Assembly: GCA_949987705.1 (NCBI GenBank)
Contig: OX465283.1
Coordinates: 48,088,953-48,152,952 of the forward strand
From: Thereva unica
Lineage: Eukaryota; Arthropoda; Insecta; Diptera; Therevidae
Reading direction: 5' to 3'
DNA: 64,000 bases
Position numbers and translations under genes: made by a program. The notes beneath the pieces were generated by a model. That model was not told where the DNA came from and ran no database searches. It worked only from the letters and a program-made list of their open reading frames with translations. Shown one piece after another: positions 11,820 to 23,337 of this stretch. Positions within the stretch are counted from its first letter, which is position 1; every line of letters starts with the position of its first letter.

Positions 11820-12316
11820 GCGATTAATATGTTCAATAGGCAACATTGGGCGACTTTTCAAATATTAGAGTCATTTTTCCGTAAGAAATATGAAATATAA
11901 AATACATATGCAAAATTATTTTATGTATATCAAGCACCTTGAAATCTAGGTAAATCCAGGTACCACAGCTCAAAAAGTGCGATGAAGTGATGAACATCTG
12001 ATTATTGAATTTGTTGTCTTTTTGGCGTCGACGCCTTTTATTTAAGCCATGCAATGCTAAAATCGGGCACATATAGCCGAACTTCAATCCGAGTTCAGGG
12101 AACCGTGCGTCGCCTTCGTGAAAAAATCTGCTCTTTTCTACAAAATCATACGGTAAGCACCCGTAAATCACTTCCGATCGATCTGAAACTTTGGGAATAG
12201 TATTATTTTCAAAAAAAAAAAAAAACCAAAATAAAATGGATCTGAGTTCCCATACGAAAGTTCAGATTTTACCATATCCGTTACACCGAGATAGACAAAA
12301 TAGACCACAATAGATA
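11820..12316. other. No recognisable gene
   Basis: A 112-codon open frame on the minus strand shows no domain I recognise; I do not call it. Confidence 0.4.
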
Positions 12317-12444
12317 GATATTGGAAAAATTTACAAAGTTCCTGTATTTATTTCCATTTATTCTTCATCGCTGGATGTCTCGGGGTCTGGTTCACCGGAG
12401 CTGTCCACTTCACCTTCATTTTCTTCGACTAAGTTCTCTTCAGG
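12317..12444. repeat. Left arm of a nearly identical inverted repeat
   Basis: About 128 bases match the complement of 12923-13052 with only about two or three differences. The arm includes the stop codon and acidic tail of the Cys-rich frame plus its downstream flank. Confidence 0.85.
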
Positions 12445-12714
12445 ATCATTCATTACGGGGATATAACTGCAGCGATTGCTGTAACAATGAGCACATACTG
12501 AGGTGCACAATAACCCCGCTTTTCGACAGAAACAGCTTTTCGTGCACCCTTTTATGCACTTGCAGAAAATTAACTGTAAAAGGTGTTTGGGAGCCAAAAC
12601 ATCTGTCATTTTTACTGGCGCCAATGTATCTCCTTCTATCCACCCCCAATCCTTAGCGTGCATATCATGGGACAGCCACTTTTGAACTTGAAAGTATATT
12701 TGTAGTACAGTCAA
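12358..12714 (-). CDS. Cys-rich C-terminal fragment, probably transposon-derived
   Basis: 118 codons. Residues about 50-90 hold a cysteine cluster, FCKCIKGCTKSCFCRKAG...CTSVCAHC...C, with CxC-x4-C-x3-CxC spacing. I know this from the C-termini of many arthropod hypothetical proteins, usually after an EWGW-type segment; here DWGWIEGDTLAPV precedes it. It resembles a tesmin-type CXC metal-binding domain but is shorter. The tail is very acidic (EENEGEVDSSGEPDPE...SSDEE). The amino end of the gene is missing, since nothing similar continues past 12714. Its last 29 codons are repeated, inverted, at 12923-13009. Function unknown; a DNA-binding or zinc-binding role is inference. Confidence 0.5.
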   Translation of the reverse strand: MTVLQIYFQVQKWLSHDMHAKDWGWIEGDTLAPVKMTDVLAPKHLLQLIFCKCIKGCTKSCFCRKAGLLCTSVCAHCYSNRCSYIPVMNDPEENLVEENEGEVDSSGEPDPETSSDEE

Positions 12715-12922
12715 TCTGTTGTGAAAAAGGCTGTTTGTTGAAAAAATTACAACGGGGATGTTTTTTCATAAAACGTTAGGGGGTCATGAAAAAAGCTTAA
12801 ACCCAGATTTGTGACCTCCCACCACTTGCAGGTTCCTGGAAAACCCAAAAAGCTTTTTGATGCATTTTTCTTGTAATCAGTGCACTTTAGAGAAAAAGTT
12901 CGTTAAGAAAAAATGTAGAAAA

Positions 12923-13052
12923 CCTGAAGAGAACTTAGACGAAGAAAATGAAGGTGAAGTGGACAGCTCCGGTGAACCAGACCCCGAGACATCCAGCGAT
13001 GAAGAATAAATGGAAATAAATACAGGAACTTTGTAAATGTTTCCAATATATT
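12923..13052. repeat. Right arm of the inverted repeat
   Basis: Inverted copy of 12317-12444. On the plus strand it reads PEENLDEENEGEVDSS... and stops at 13009. The two coding tails therefore point outward from a central 480-base spacer that is not itself duplicated. Confidence 0.85.
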
Positions 13053-13082
13053 CGAAATAGTTTTTCTGTGAAAAAAATGATA

Positions 13083-13255
13083 TTTTGACTCATAACTCTG
13101 GAAGTTGGTGGTGTAGAACCTTCGCTTTTACAGTTTAGATAGGCGGGAGTATTCTGCGTATACTGCTACCTAATTCATGAAAGTAGGTCATCGGGTTACC
13201 AAAATACAGGGTGATATGTAAACCTCTATCAAAAAAATTTCAAAACGCCCTAGTG
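13083..13255 (+). repeat. Dispersed repeat, copy 1 of 2
   Basis: Aligns with the complement of 40946-41125: GACTCATAACTCTGGAAGTT, then GGGAGTATTCTGCGTA, then AAAATACAGGG and ATATGTAAACC. It is non-coding. The ACAGGGTG word near its end resembles a transposon terminus. Confidence 0.7.
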
Positions 13256-14380
13256 ACCAAACCGTTACGATTTCTGCCCCCCTCCCATATGATTTTTTGT
13301 TCGTCTATCCAAAGCCTATCTAAAGCCCGCCACTTTGTAACTTGAGGTGGGACACCCTGCATAAAGAAAACAATATAAAAAAAAAAATTTTCATATTTTT
13401 TTCTTTACCCTCCATTTTCCGACCAAACGTGAGGTTTTCCGGGAAAAGCTTATATAACTTTTTTTGTTGAGAATTTTCATAGCTTTAATTTTGTCTTCTT
13501 AACATTTTTCCAATTTGGACGTTTTTCCGAGCTACGGTCGGGAAAGCGTCGGAAAATTATTTCAATAGGATTTTCTCGTGATTTTCACGAAGTACGGCCC
13601 GGAACTCAACGGTTACCTTTTCTCCAATTTCTAAACTCCCACCATTCCAAATTTCATTCAACTACAATTTTTTTTGCAGAAGAAATCTCTAGGAGCTGTA
13701 CTATTACAGACAGACAAACTTTTTAGTCCGGAGAATTTAGCAAAAAAACGCACGAAAGGAGACAAAACTCCAAAATGGCTGAAAATTGGTACACAGCTTG
13801 CTTGTGACTTTTTAAGAAAACAATTTCGAAATGCGAAAAAAGCATGGCCGTCGGAGATATCGCGTTTTCCCCGAGTTTTCCATGTATTTCGGTTTCTATA
13901 GGTCACACAACCCCGTGCGAGGACTCAAAATGTTCACAATGAAATTCTCTACATCAAAAAATTTCTTACAAAAAAGTTGACTCGATTAACACTTTGAAAG
14001 TTATTCAAGGTCAAATCTTTCGAAAATCATTTTTTGGGCAAAATTTTACTCAAAAACTAATATTTTCGAATTTTTTTGATCAGTACGAAACATTATTGCC
14101 TACAAAAAATTCTGTTTTCATTTTTTCGAAAACTGAACCCTTTCGAAGTTATTCAAGGCCAAAGCTTGCAAAATAATTAGATAATCTGTGCTTTACATCA
14201 TCTTCGTGAATGTGTTAAATCTCGCCACTCGTGATGCTTCTAAAGCATATTCAAGGAGCTTTTTTGTTAAATTACAACAACAATGCCGTAGTTTAAAATG
14301 TGGGCGGTGATTATTTCGTGCGTTGCTCTGAAAGCTCTTATTTTCTAAAACAACAAGCCATAACAATATCGAAGTGAGCT
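13256..14380. other. No recognisable gene
   Basis: AT-rich. A phrase (CGAA)AGTTATTCAAGG(T/C)CAAA occurs at 13998 and again near 14143 as a diverged direct repeat. Overlapping frames near 13.7-13.9 kb on both strands have no domain. Confidence 0.4.
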
Positions 14381-14435
14381 TTAAGCCCAGTTTACATCAC
14401 AAAGTCAACGCGACAGTGCACTATGAAGCTCTTTT

Positions 14436-15875
14436 GGGGTCGTCCATTATTTACGTGAGTAATCTCGAATCTCGCCAAATCTCACGCGGGGGGAGGGGGG
14501 TCTCGGCAAATATCACGTAATTTTTTTTCCAAGAAACAGTGTAAAATTGCGAGAAAATTGGGTTAAATTAAGTAAAACATGTTTATCCATTAAAGGCCTC
14601 CATTCACTTACAAGCCGTCGGTAAGCAGTGGCCTGTCCGACCAGATCGGCCGGCACGACTAAGCTTGTGCTTGACTCAGTCTAACTGAGTTATGATACTT
14701 CAGATATCCGCCCGACATGCCTTGGCATGCAGGTGAAGTCATGAATCCCTACAGAAACACAGGCAAAAACGATTGTTTAGCATAGCAGGTTATTGAGGCA
14801 AATTACACGGCATAACACTTTCTACCTTAACAAACCGGTTTGTGCGTGTTATACGAATTACACGATAAACTGACTGTTCTGCATTTTTTCATGTAACAAT
14901 TCTATTGTCTATGTAGCTGTGTACAAACTGTCAAGTTAAGCTAAGTCATTTTCGTAGACCCCGAGAATGAAATTATGATTGTGTTAGTGTGTTGCTCTGT
15001 GCAGTCGAGAATTTTTTGGGATGCACAAGTAACAAACTCCCCGCGACCCCTTGCCAATAAAACCGGTTTATTGGAATTATTGGAAGTATTGATGGAAGAA
15101 ATGTTATGCCGTGTAATTTGCATCATTAATTCTAGTGCAAAAATGTTCATGGCCTTATCGAAAGCTTCAAGGCGGTTCCAGACTTCGTGAACACCCGCGA
15201 ACGCGAGTGTGGATAGTTTTCACGCCTAGCTCGCGCCCTTCTTGCCGTCAATTCACGGATCGAGAGTGAATAGAAGTTCAGATCTTCAGGCACGAACTGA
15301 CGATATGTGTGATTTTTGTCAGCTTTCTTACACTACAAGCCCCATACAGTTGGCGGCCGGTGAATGTATGGTAACACTGAGCCACGAAAAGGCCCTTAGA
15401 ATTTAGAACTACAAGAAGGCACACGCCGAATTTTAGCGTAATAAAATGCTTGTTGGGTGAGTGCTTACGTTTTGGTAGTTATGTGTCCACTACAAGCGGA
15501 AAAGCGAGTGGAGTAGAGGAGGACAAAGAGTCTAAATTATCGGTTATCTCAAATAAAATCGTGCTCCCAGCACCCCCTTCCAGCAAATGAAATTTTTACA
15601 CGCCTTTCATTCCGAGTTCTAATCAGGTGATCGCATTTCATCTTAATGTAAACAAAGCAGACATAATTTGACACTCAACTGACCCAGTTTTCCTGCAGTT
15701 TTATATTCTAAGGAAAGGCCCGCCTTGCTGTGGTTACGAACGTAAATCCGTATTTTTAGTGTAAATTTAAAAAGATGTATTTTAAAATTTGAAACATCTC
15801 ACGAAATCTCACCAAGGGGGGAGTGGGGGTCGAAAAATCGCAAAAATCACCTCACGTAATTTATGGAAGACCCCC
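14436..15875. mobile_element. TIR element nested in the Harbinger MITE
   Basis: The left end is GGGGTCGTCCATTATTTACG and the right end is the complement of GGGGGTCTTCCATAAATTAC. The ends are followed by TCTCAC words and G-rich tracts on both sides. The ends lie between the arms of the 14384-15991 MITE, so this element arrived later. Part of its left half is shared with 3690-4025. It resembles the 41809-42211 element in end sequence (GGGGNCGTYCA...TTACGT). No transposase frame was found, so it is non-autonomous. The target duplication is unclear. Confidence 0.75.
14798..15121. mobile_element. Third-level nested MITE
   Basis: GCAAATTACACGGCATAACA at the left and its exact complement at the right, followed inside by CTTTCTACC versus TTTCTTCC, then by AACCGGTTT words. 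TA dinucleotides lie seven bases outside each arm and could be a target duplication. Both arms lie within the 14436-15875 element. It could instead be a palindromic part of that element. Confidence 0.65.
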
Positions 15876-15994
15876 TTCTCGCACAGAAATTAATATGTTT
15901 TCTTCGCTGTTGCAAAATGCATACAAATTCCTGTGGCATTGAAGAGCTTCAAAGTTCACTTTCGGGTTGACTTTGGGATGTAAACTGGGCTTTA

Positions 15995-18354
15995 CTCTGA
16001 TATTGAGCTTTTACGTTGGAATAGAAGTATGAGCGAGAGATCTATGTATATGCGAAAATGTGTTCAAAAGCCGCGATATATAATCCCAGTGATCTTCGAA
16101 GTTATTAGAAAGGAACATTGCCAAACCTTAAAATTCTCATATTTTACAGGATTTGGTGTTTAAGCAATTTAAACATATCCCCGATTGCGGGTAAGGGTAA
16201 TCCTTGATGATGTTTACGGTGGCCCTTAAACATTTACTAATTTACACTATATTTGTAGTGTCAACAAATTTCGAAACACTTTTGCCAGAGATTTATCGAG
16301 TTTAGGCAATAAAACCAATTTTCAGATAAAACTGTTGTTGATGTCATTTTATAGTTACTTCCGAACGGATAGATTTATTACGTTCTCATCCCTTTTGGGT
16401 TTTTATTAAAGTATATACAAGGCTCTAAATCCTTAGTTGCTTACTTAAGCTTTAGATGCCTTTATAAAATCGGTCATGCCCATAAAAAAGCGTAAACATC
16501 GAAACGGATTATAAAACGCATCTTGTCACTTTGTATACAGATTCTTCCATTTTACACTTTTCCATTATCCTTGGATTATGAACTCATCGCTGTGTACTTC
16601 TTTATTCCGTTTTATCTCATTGTAATTATCTGATCCTTTCCGAAGGACTTCGTAAAAATCCTCCATCCACAAAGTTAGTGTCGATATAAAAAATATTTTC
16701 ATAGGACGTCGAGAGACTTGGCTTTGCTCCTCGCGCTTTGGAGAATTACTTTTGTTTTCTAATCTATTTCCTTCGGGGTTTTCTTCAATTTTCCTTGATT
16801 TAAGCTCCTGTCCCGTAGTTGAACAGGAAACTTGAACGTTGTGACCGCTTTCAACAATTTTGTTTTATTTACTTTTTTTTCTGTTGGTGTTTGTTGTTGA
16901 TGGTTGTTTTTGTTTTGTTGCCTATTTTTTCACTTAGTACGTACAGGCATGAACAAGATAAAAAGCCATCTTTTACCTTAGACTCCCGCTTCCGCCCGCA
17001 CCCATCTGTCCGTATCATCGTCCCATTTTCACCCAGACGATCTTATTTAGCAAGAAATTGCTTTTAAATAAAGAAACGAAAAGATTGCGGAGATAAACGG
17101 AATCTGTGGTACTATAAAAAGGTTTTTTTTGTTGCTGCTGCTGATGCTGGTGTTGTTGTTGTTGCTGCTGTAGCCATCTTCCTGTTTCTAAGGACTTAGA
17201 GTATTTTGCGGTAGAGCGATTCAACAAGAAATGGTAAAGACCATGTTCGTGACGAGATGAGAGTGGGGAGGGCCCAAGCCCAAACGGAGGGCAAAATGGT
17301 CGTAGCGTTGGGGGTAGGGCAGAGAAAATTTTTCACTTCATGCAGATTAAGTGAAATTGCAGACGCTAGCTATTTTGAGTGGTGGGGATACGCAAAACGA
17401 AATGACCTAGGGTGGTATACTGGTGACAGGATTGGGAGGCCCGTTATGTATTCTACGTCGCCTTACTTTATTATGGGTGGAATTTTCCCTACTTCTTTTC
17501 AGGGCTCGAAAATATTTTAGAATTTACTATAAGTTTATTTACGCTGAAGTGGGGAAAGTTGTAAAATTTATCCTGGATATGGGGGAGGAATTTTTCCGGT
17601 CAATAAAATTAACTAAAAAGGGCATAGTCAACATTTTTTTTCTTTACTATATATGACATTTTAAGTCTTATTAGAATTTTAAAATAAGACTGAATAATAT
17701 TTCACATATATTTTATAAAATGTTAGCTTAACTTTATCTACGCTGCAGGCAAGGACTTGACAAAAAATTACAATGTCAATTTCTTGGAGGTCACACGTTT
17801 CTGGTCTTATATAGATATGTATCCTAGCGGGCATTAGGTTGTTTATGTTTAGATATCATAAATACATTAGAGCTTTGTGAATTGCGTTATTGTTACAAAA
17901 ATTTGATACCATTAATATTGATTCGTCAACGAAGTAGTTGAATATAGTATAAATAAGCATGCAGAGTGAATGTATTAATAAAATTCATCTTCTAAACAAA
18001 AATACGAAGATTACTAACGCAACGTGGAACTCTATTAAATTTTGTTCTAGAATTTACAATAATTTTAATTCAATAATAGAATAAGAGAATTAAAAAGGTA
18101 TTAAATTTTTCCATTTGCACAATACATATTCCGGGCAGAAATTGTTGAAATCAGCCTTCCCTCTCACTCGAGTTCCGAATTTATATTTTTCTTGAAAAAC
18201 TCTTTACGCACATCAATGCTTTCTTGGGTACGCGATAGTTTCTAGTAGTCGCCACTTGTATCGTTCTTATCATAGTGCAATACAATAATTTTTGATGCCA
18301 CCAGAAATAATTCGCCGTTTTAACCAAAGTGCCCATTGGCGTAAGTACCATTAT
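15995..18354. other. No recognisable gene
   Basis: More than 2 kb without a supportable gene. One short glutamine-type trinucleotide repeat at 17131-17172 is listed separately. Confidence 0.45.
17131..17172. repeat. Trinucleotide microsatellite (GTT/GCT)
   Basis: An interrupted run of GTT, GCT and GAT triplets. On the minus strand it would read as Gln/His repeats inside a 70-codon frame, but that frame has no other feature of a gene. Confidence 0.8.
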
Positions 18355-18474
18355 CTAGAGCAAGGGTGGTCAATCGTAGGTTGATAAAAAGCTTGTTAAG
18401 CAACGAACTTTCTAAACTTTAATTTGATGACCGGACTGTAAATTCACAAAGATTTTTTATAGGAATAGAGGGGA

Positions 18475-18720
18475 AAAGCGTATTTGAGCCATTGAGCCCC
18501 TCCTGTATTCCTACCTCATAAACTTTTGAATTCATCGCACCGATGCAGTAAACATATACATAATTTTATCATCATAACATTGTGTTGTATTCTCCCCTCC
18601 CATCAAGTCATGCTTAGTAGTATAGCTACGTTGGTCCATTATGCTGTCTTATGCCGAAGCTTCGGTTTGTGTCTTGGGAAGCGTTTGCTATTTTGGTGAA
18701 CTTATAATGTTTCGCTTACA
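18475..18720. repeat. Dispersed repeat related to 42.85-43.03 kb
   Basis: TAGTAGTATAGCTA(C/T)GTTGGTCC and the following 100 bases match 42845-42970 in the same orientation. TATTTGAGCCATTGAG(C/T)CCC at 18480 matches the complement of the 43.0 kb end of that copy. The parts are in different relative orientation in the two copies, as expected of a fold-back element or a rearranged one. Confidence 0.6.
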
Positions 18721-19011
18721 AATTGGATTCTGAAGCTAAGCCTAGTAATTTTCCATAATAGTTTTACACACAAAACCAGGCCTAGACTTAGAGACTCAGG
18801 GCCCCTAGGCATTTTGGATATTTATCAAATAAAAGGCACTAGTACAGGTGCAGAAAATATAATATAATTTTAACAGACTCTAATTATTATAAATAAAAAT
18901 GAAAAATAATACATTTAAAAACTTTATCATACGGAGAACTTTCTTCTGTGCAAAAGAACGGATGACGTCATCATAGCCTATAGACTGCATTATTTCTGAC
19001 TTTATGTACAT

Positions 19012-19060
19012 TATAGAGCAACGGTGGGCAACCTCCAGCTATGGCCCGCGAAAAGTTTCT
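19012..19060 (+). mobile_element. hAT-like terminus word
   Basis: TAGAGCAACGGTGGGCAACC followed by TATGGCCCGCG resembles the CAGNGGTGGGCAACC ends of Charlie-like hAT elements. A second similar word, TAGAGCAAGGGTGGTCAATC, is at 18354-18373. No opposite end was found, so this stays tentative. Confidence 0.35.
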
Positions 19061-19532
19061 ATCCGGCTCGCTTTAGATCTTTAGAAGAAATTATAAATAA
19101 ATATTTTTCGAAGTAATTTGTCTAGTCTAAATGAAACACATAGCACATAGCAACATGTATATTCATAATTTAAAACTAATGTTAAAACTAACAAGAAATT
19201 CAATCATTTCTTGAAACACACAGCGACTTTTTCCTTACTTTTGCCTCAGATAATTTGTCAGACTCATATATCGATTACACTAAAACAAATATGACCTCGT
19301 TCTTGGGGGTCTCTGAAAACTATGAGCAATTTCTCTTCATTCGCTTTTATTATACGACTACATAGGCAGCACAGCTGCTACACGAAAAACAGGCAGAATA
19401 CCTACAGGCCAATTCTTAAATTGTCAGTGACATATCACAAATCACAACAAGATCATAAATGCTTGACTATTTCGTATTCTCGTGATAATCACAGACTTGT
19501 GATGATATATTCAACAAACCACACGGGGTTTA

Positions 19533-19705
19533 CTTTTTTTTTCTTTTTTTTTTATGTGATAGACTAGAGGCTTACTGGAAGCCCCTTTACTGTACTGTTC
19601 GACAATCTATATTTTTCATATAGAATGTCGAACAGCAGCTCTAGCCGGAAGATAGAGAGTAGAAAGAGGTAGAAGTAGGAAGGAGCTGCCACAACCTAGC
19701 CGCGA
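19533..19705 (-). mobile_element. SINE, 5'-truncated copy
   Basis: Shares GACTAGAGGCTTA, TGTCGAACAGCAGCTCTAGC, CGGAAGATAGAGAG and CACAACCT with the 29276-29757 SINE, with T runs (poly-A on the minus strand) at the low-coordinate end. The tRNA-like head is absent, as expected of incomplete reverse transcription. Confidence 0.75.
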
Positions 19706-20332
19706 TATTTTTACTCTTCTTCGCGGGGTTTAACACCTAATGCAATTTCCCAACATTTGACATTTTACAGTTCCACCATAATTATGGTACAATTCTTGTG
19801 ATGAATGTTGTAATTTTTTACTTGAGAGTCGGAAACAGCTAATCGCAAGATTCGTCACAAGATTAATCTTGTCATACTCGCTTAGAACTTGTGTCCTGTC
19901 GTAGCTCTAATTGCCGTATTAGTTTCATAACTGCATCATACACAAAACCGGTTTGAGTTGTTTACCGAGTGATAGATAGTGTAAGTTAAAGCCTTTTTCA
20001 TTTCAAATGCAGACTAAAATATTACAGATCACAAGAAGGTGTCAATAAGGTACTACGGCCCGCAGAAAAAACGTAAACTTTATTCTGGCCTATTTTATAA
20101 AAAGGCCACCAGAGAGTGAATTAAGCCTGTTCTCTTCTATAGTAGATCTTAAGTAATTATTTACCCTCTTTGGCACTGGAAAGGATCGTTCTTCCGAGCA
20201 GTTTGACGCTGGTGTACACAACCTTCGTTTGGATAAATGTCCAAGAAGCCTTTTTCCTATAAGTATTTGTATAAGTTCAGTGACGATAGATAACTCTATA
20301 ACCTGCAATTTTGTACACGACTTCAGCTCCGA

Positions 20333-20720
20333 TGACAATGCAATAAGGTATACTCATTATACCGTTAGATCCATGGCGACCGTCTCAAGAGGACGGATTA
20401 CTGTTTTCTACAAGGAATTTTACAATCATTTTTTCAAATTCTTCCGGATATCCTATCATGCTGAAATTTTGCATACAGTTTTATCTCCGATGGCAATGTA
20501 ATTGGTATACTCAATATACCTTTAGATCCATGGCGGAAGTCTCAGGAGGGCGGATTGAAATATTCTTCCCAACCCCTTCGACATGGGTATCAATTGAAAG
20601 GGTATGATAAGTAGAACACCATAAGCAATATAATATACTCAATATATCGTTTGGCCCATGGCGGCCATCTCAAGAGGGCGGATTACCGTTTTCTTCACAA
20701 CCCCCTCTACATGGGAATAT
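20333..20720. repeat. Diverged tandem repeat, three units
   Basis: Units containing ATACTCAATATA, a few bases, CCATGGCGGCCATCTCAAGA and GGGCGGATTA (variants) begin near 20338, 20492 and 20627, so spacing is about 155 then 135 bases. No coding content. Confidence 0.75.
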
Positions 20721-20824
20721 GGAATGGCGACCAAAATGTTACGCGGCGTGACGTAGACCAAATTTCAAGGAAGAAGGATTCTGATTAGCAAGAACGCGTT
20801 AAACGGCCAGCGCAGCGCCAGTGA

Positions 20825-20924
20825 GTCTGCGAATGTATTTGGGCTTCGGCGCTGGTGACACGGAACCCTAAAATTTTTTCGTTGAACCGTAAGGTTCCGC
20901 GGAACCTACTTTGGGAATCACTGG
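20825..20924 (-). mobile_element. hAT (Charlie-like) terminus relic
   Basis: Read on the minus strand it begins CCAGTGATTCCCAAAGTAGG then TTCCGCGGAACC, very like the CAGTGGTTCCCAAA...CCGCGG ends of Charlie-type hAT elements. No matching opposite end was located. Confidence 0.55.
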
Positions 20925-23285
20925 TCTATAATAACGTTAAATTGCGTAACTCTTAATCTATCCCTGCCAGAAAGTTCGGTCTCGTTCTCCTTGATTTCGT
21001 CGAACTGGACTTACGCTTTCGTTTCCTCCGCATGTCGTTCGCATAACTACTTTCACCAGATTTTTCAATAGCTTTCGGCTCTTAATGATCAAAGGTACTT
21101 CCGGATTTCCTGAAGTCTTCTAGGTGTGTAACCAAGGACCGATAATCGGCGATCGTACCCAGGTCGATTTTTGCAGATTGCAGAGACTTGGTTGGATGTC
21201 ATTCCTGAGAAGAGCCAGAAATAAAGTTTCCATGAGGTCTAATGAATTAAGGGAAGAAGAAGACCAGAAGCAGCAGAGCGTGTAGATGGTGTTTCACTTG
21301 TATCATTGGCAATTATCTGAAGAGCCCACGAAATACCTTATTAGTATTAAGATTGCAATAACTAATACTAAGATAGCAATAACATCAGCAGAAAAATGGG
21401 CACCAGTGTAAAATCTGCGGTCACCCAGTATAAGTTCTTGTTCTGTCACAATTTAGTGAAGTTTGTAGTTGAAAATGTTTACATTCATCAATTCATTAAA
21501 AATCTTAAAATAAAAAATGATCAAAAAAGGCACAGATAACCGAAAAAAGGACCAATTTGAAATAATCACTAAAGATCTCTAATGAAATGGATTTACTCCG
21601 TGCAATTTAAATTTGGAATCGCCTCTTTGATGGAAGGTATTTCGGCCCACTTGGAATGTTTTTTTTTTAATTATCTCATTCTTTTGACAAAAATATTTCT
21701 GTCATTAGCAAAGCGGATTGAATATGAAAATGAAGGGATATTCTTATTAATTTATATATTACGAAATTCTCTCTCTTGTTAAATCAAAAGAAGAACAAGA
21801 AACCCTTCACTCTTAAAAGAAGCCTCAAAACAGTCAACTTTTCTATGCTACGTGTTCTAGGTAAATGTCAACAAGGCTTAATTAACAAATTTGCAACACG
21901 TCAAAGATCTATTTAAGGCAACAAAAAAAACTCTAAGTGAAGCTCATTAAAAACTGTTTTAAGTTAACCGAAAAATAGAATCACGTCATAAACTGGAAGG
22001 TGCTAAATGCTACTTTGTCCCAAAATTTCCCTGACAAAAAGCATTACGAAACCAAATTTGCTCACCGCATTATCTACTAAAAAATCAAAAATTTAATTTC
22101 ACTTTCTCCACGTTCTCGTGGTGGATTTGGGGCTACCCTCAACGAACATGGCCTTTTTTTTTATTCGAAGGAAAATTTTCGCTGACAGAACAAGTGTTAG
22201 TAAAAGAAAGTAATGAAAGAGGGAAAAAATTGACGTGCTGACATGTTTTTGTCATTTCCCTTGTCGTGACATGGTGTTATCTTCAATGACTTTGAGGAAA
22301 AGTTGCCTTCTTTGATGTGGCCCGAATGTGTGTGTACGAGGGGTCGTAAGATCCCGCAAACATAAAGCCAGAAGTCAGCCCGGCATTAGGCCTACCCTGT
22401 CAGTCACTCCCTTATTAAATCGCAAGTAATGTCACAAGGCCCAACCGGCTACGAGTAAACAATTTACTAAAATATTTATAAAAGAAAGGCTGAATAGAAG
22501 AGAGAAATTTAAAAGGAGTTTTTACAAGGAATTTCACGGTCAATCGGGCTCCCATTGGGCTGTGTGCATGGGGATGGATCGGGTGACACACTTAATTCGT
22601 TGAATACATTTCGCATGGATAGGGACGAGGGGCTCTATATGTTGCAGAGATCTCCTCGTACACGTATCACGACTTGCCAGAAGGAAAATTTGTTTTTCGT
22701 AGAAAATCATGACTGCTTGCCACTGCCTATATTCTTATTATTATTATTTTTTTTTTGCAAGTCATATTTCATGAATAAGTAATTTTCTACGAAAATTTGA
22801 AATTTTGATAAATTTTTACCATATTCCTGCCACATCTTTGTCGTTTCGCCCCTACGCTTTAAGTCGTACAGAGTGATCCATTTCATGGCAATGTTGAATT
22901 GCTTAAGTAATTTCTTCTGACTTCGCTTTAAAAAACGTCATGAAAGCGAATTAAATTGAAAATCGATGCCTAAAAAAAGTATTTTTTTTTCTCATTTAAA
23001 TGTCTTTAAGGGACAAGATGCTCTTCTGCTAATCGTTAGGGATTTTTTTATTTATAATTCATAAAATTTTAAACCTGCGTCAGCATAAGGAGTTTCTCAT
23101 TCATGCAAGATTTATAAAGTTTAATAGCATCGTTACAAAAATTAACGACATAATTGAAAGTAACCACTTATGATAATATCCCTGGTTGGTTGGGTTCTTC
23201 TTTCTATTTGGAAATATTTAATTATTCACCATCCGCTCAATTATAATTGTAGCTAAATGTCATCTTTGACTATAGATCAATCGGC
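20925..23285. other. No recognisable gene
   Basis: About 2.3 kb of AT-rich sequence. A weak inverted repeat (TCGTAGAAAAT at 22697 and its complement near 22785) is the only structure seen. Confidence 0.45.
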
Positions 23286-23287
23286 GT

Positions 23288-23337
23288 AGTGTGACTGACC
23301 ACGCAATTCAAATCCCACCGCTGCCACCAACATTTTA
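23288..23337 (+). mobile_element. Possible SINE tRNA-like head
   Basis: GGCGTAGTG, then GACCACGCAATTCAAATCC and CACCGCTGCCACCA resemble box A and a decayed box B of tRNA-derived SINE heads. The cloverleaf cannot be drawn and no second copy is in the window. Confidence 0.3.

Larger units (their letters stand above)
14384..15991. mobile_element. PIF/Harbinger-type MITE hosting later insertions
   Basis: Inverted repeats of about 50 bases, AGCCCAGTTTACATC...TGAAGCTCTT, lie at 14384-14433 and 15942-15991 with about five mismatches. They are flanked by TTA at 14381-14383 and 15992-15994. A three-base TTA duplication is the hallmark of PIF/Harbinger insertion. With the inner element removed the original MITE would be about 170 bases. 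No transposase is encoded. Confidence 0.8.

Noticed and set aside
11833..12171. 112-codon minus-strand frame
   Set aside because: Could be part of the Helitron, but no Rep or helicase motif could be read in it.
13658..13906. Overlapping frames on both strands
   Set aside because: Neither has a domain and both lie in low-complexity AT-rich DNA.
17015..17227. Minus-strand frame with poly-Gln
   Set aside because: The Gln run comes from a microsatellite; the rest has no coding features or splice context.
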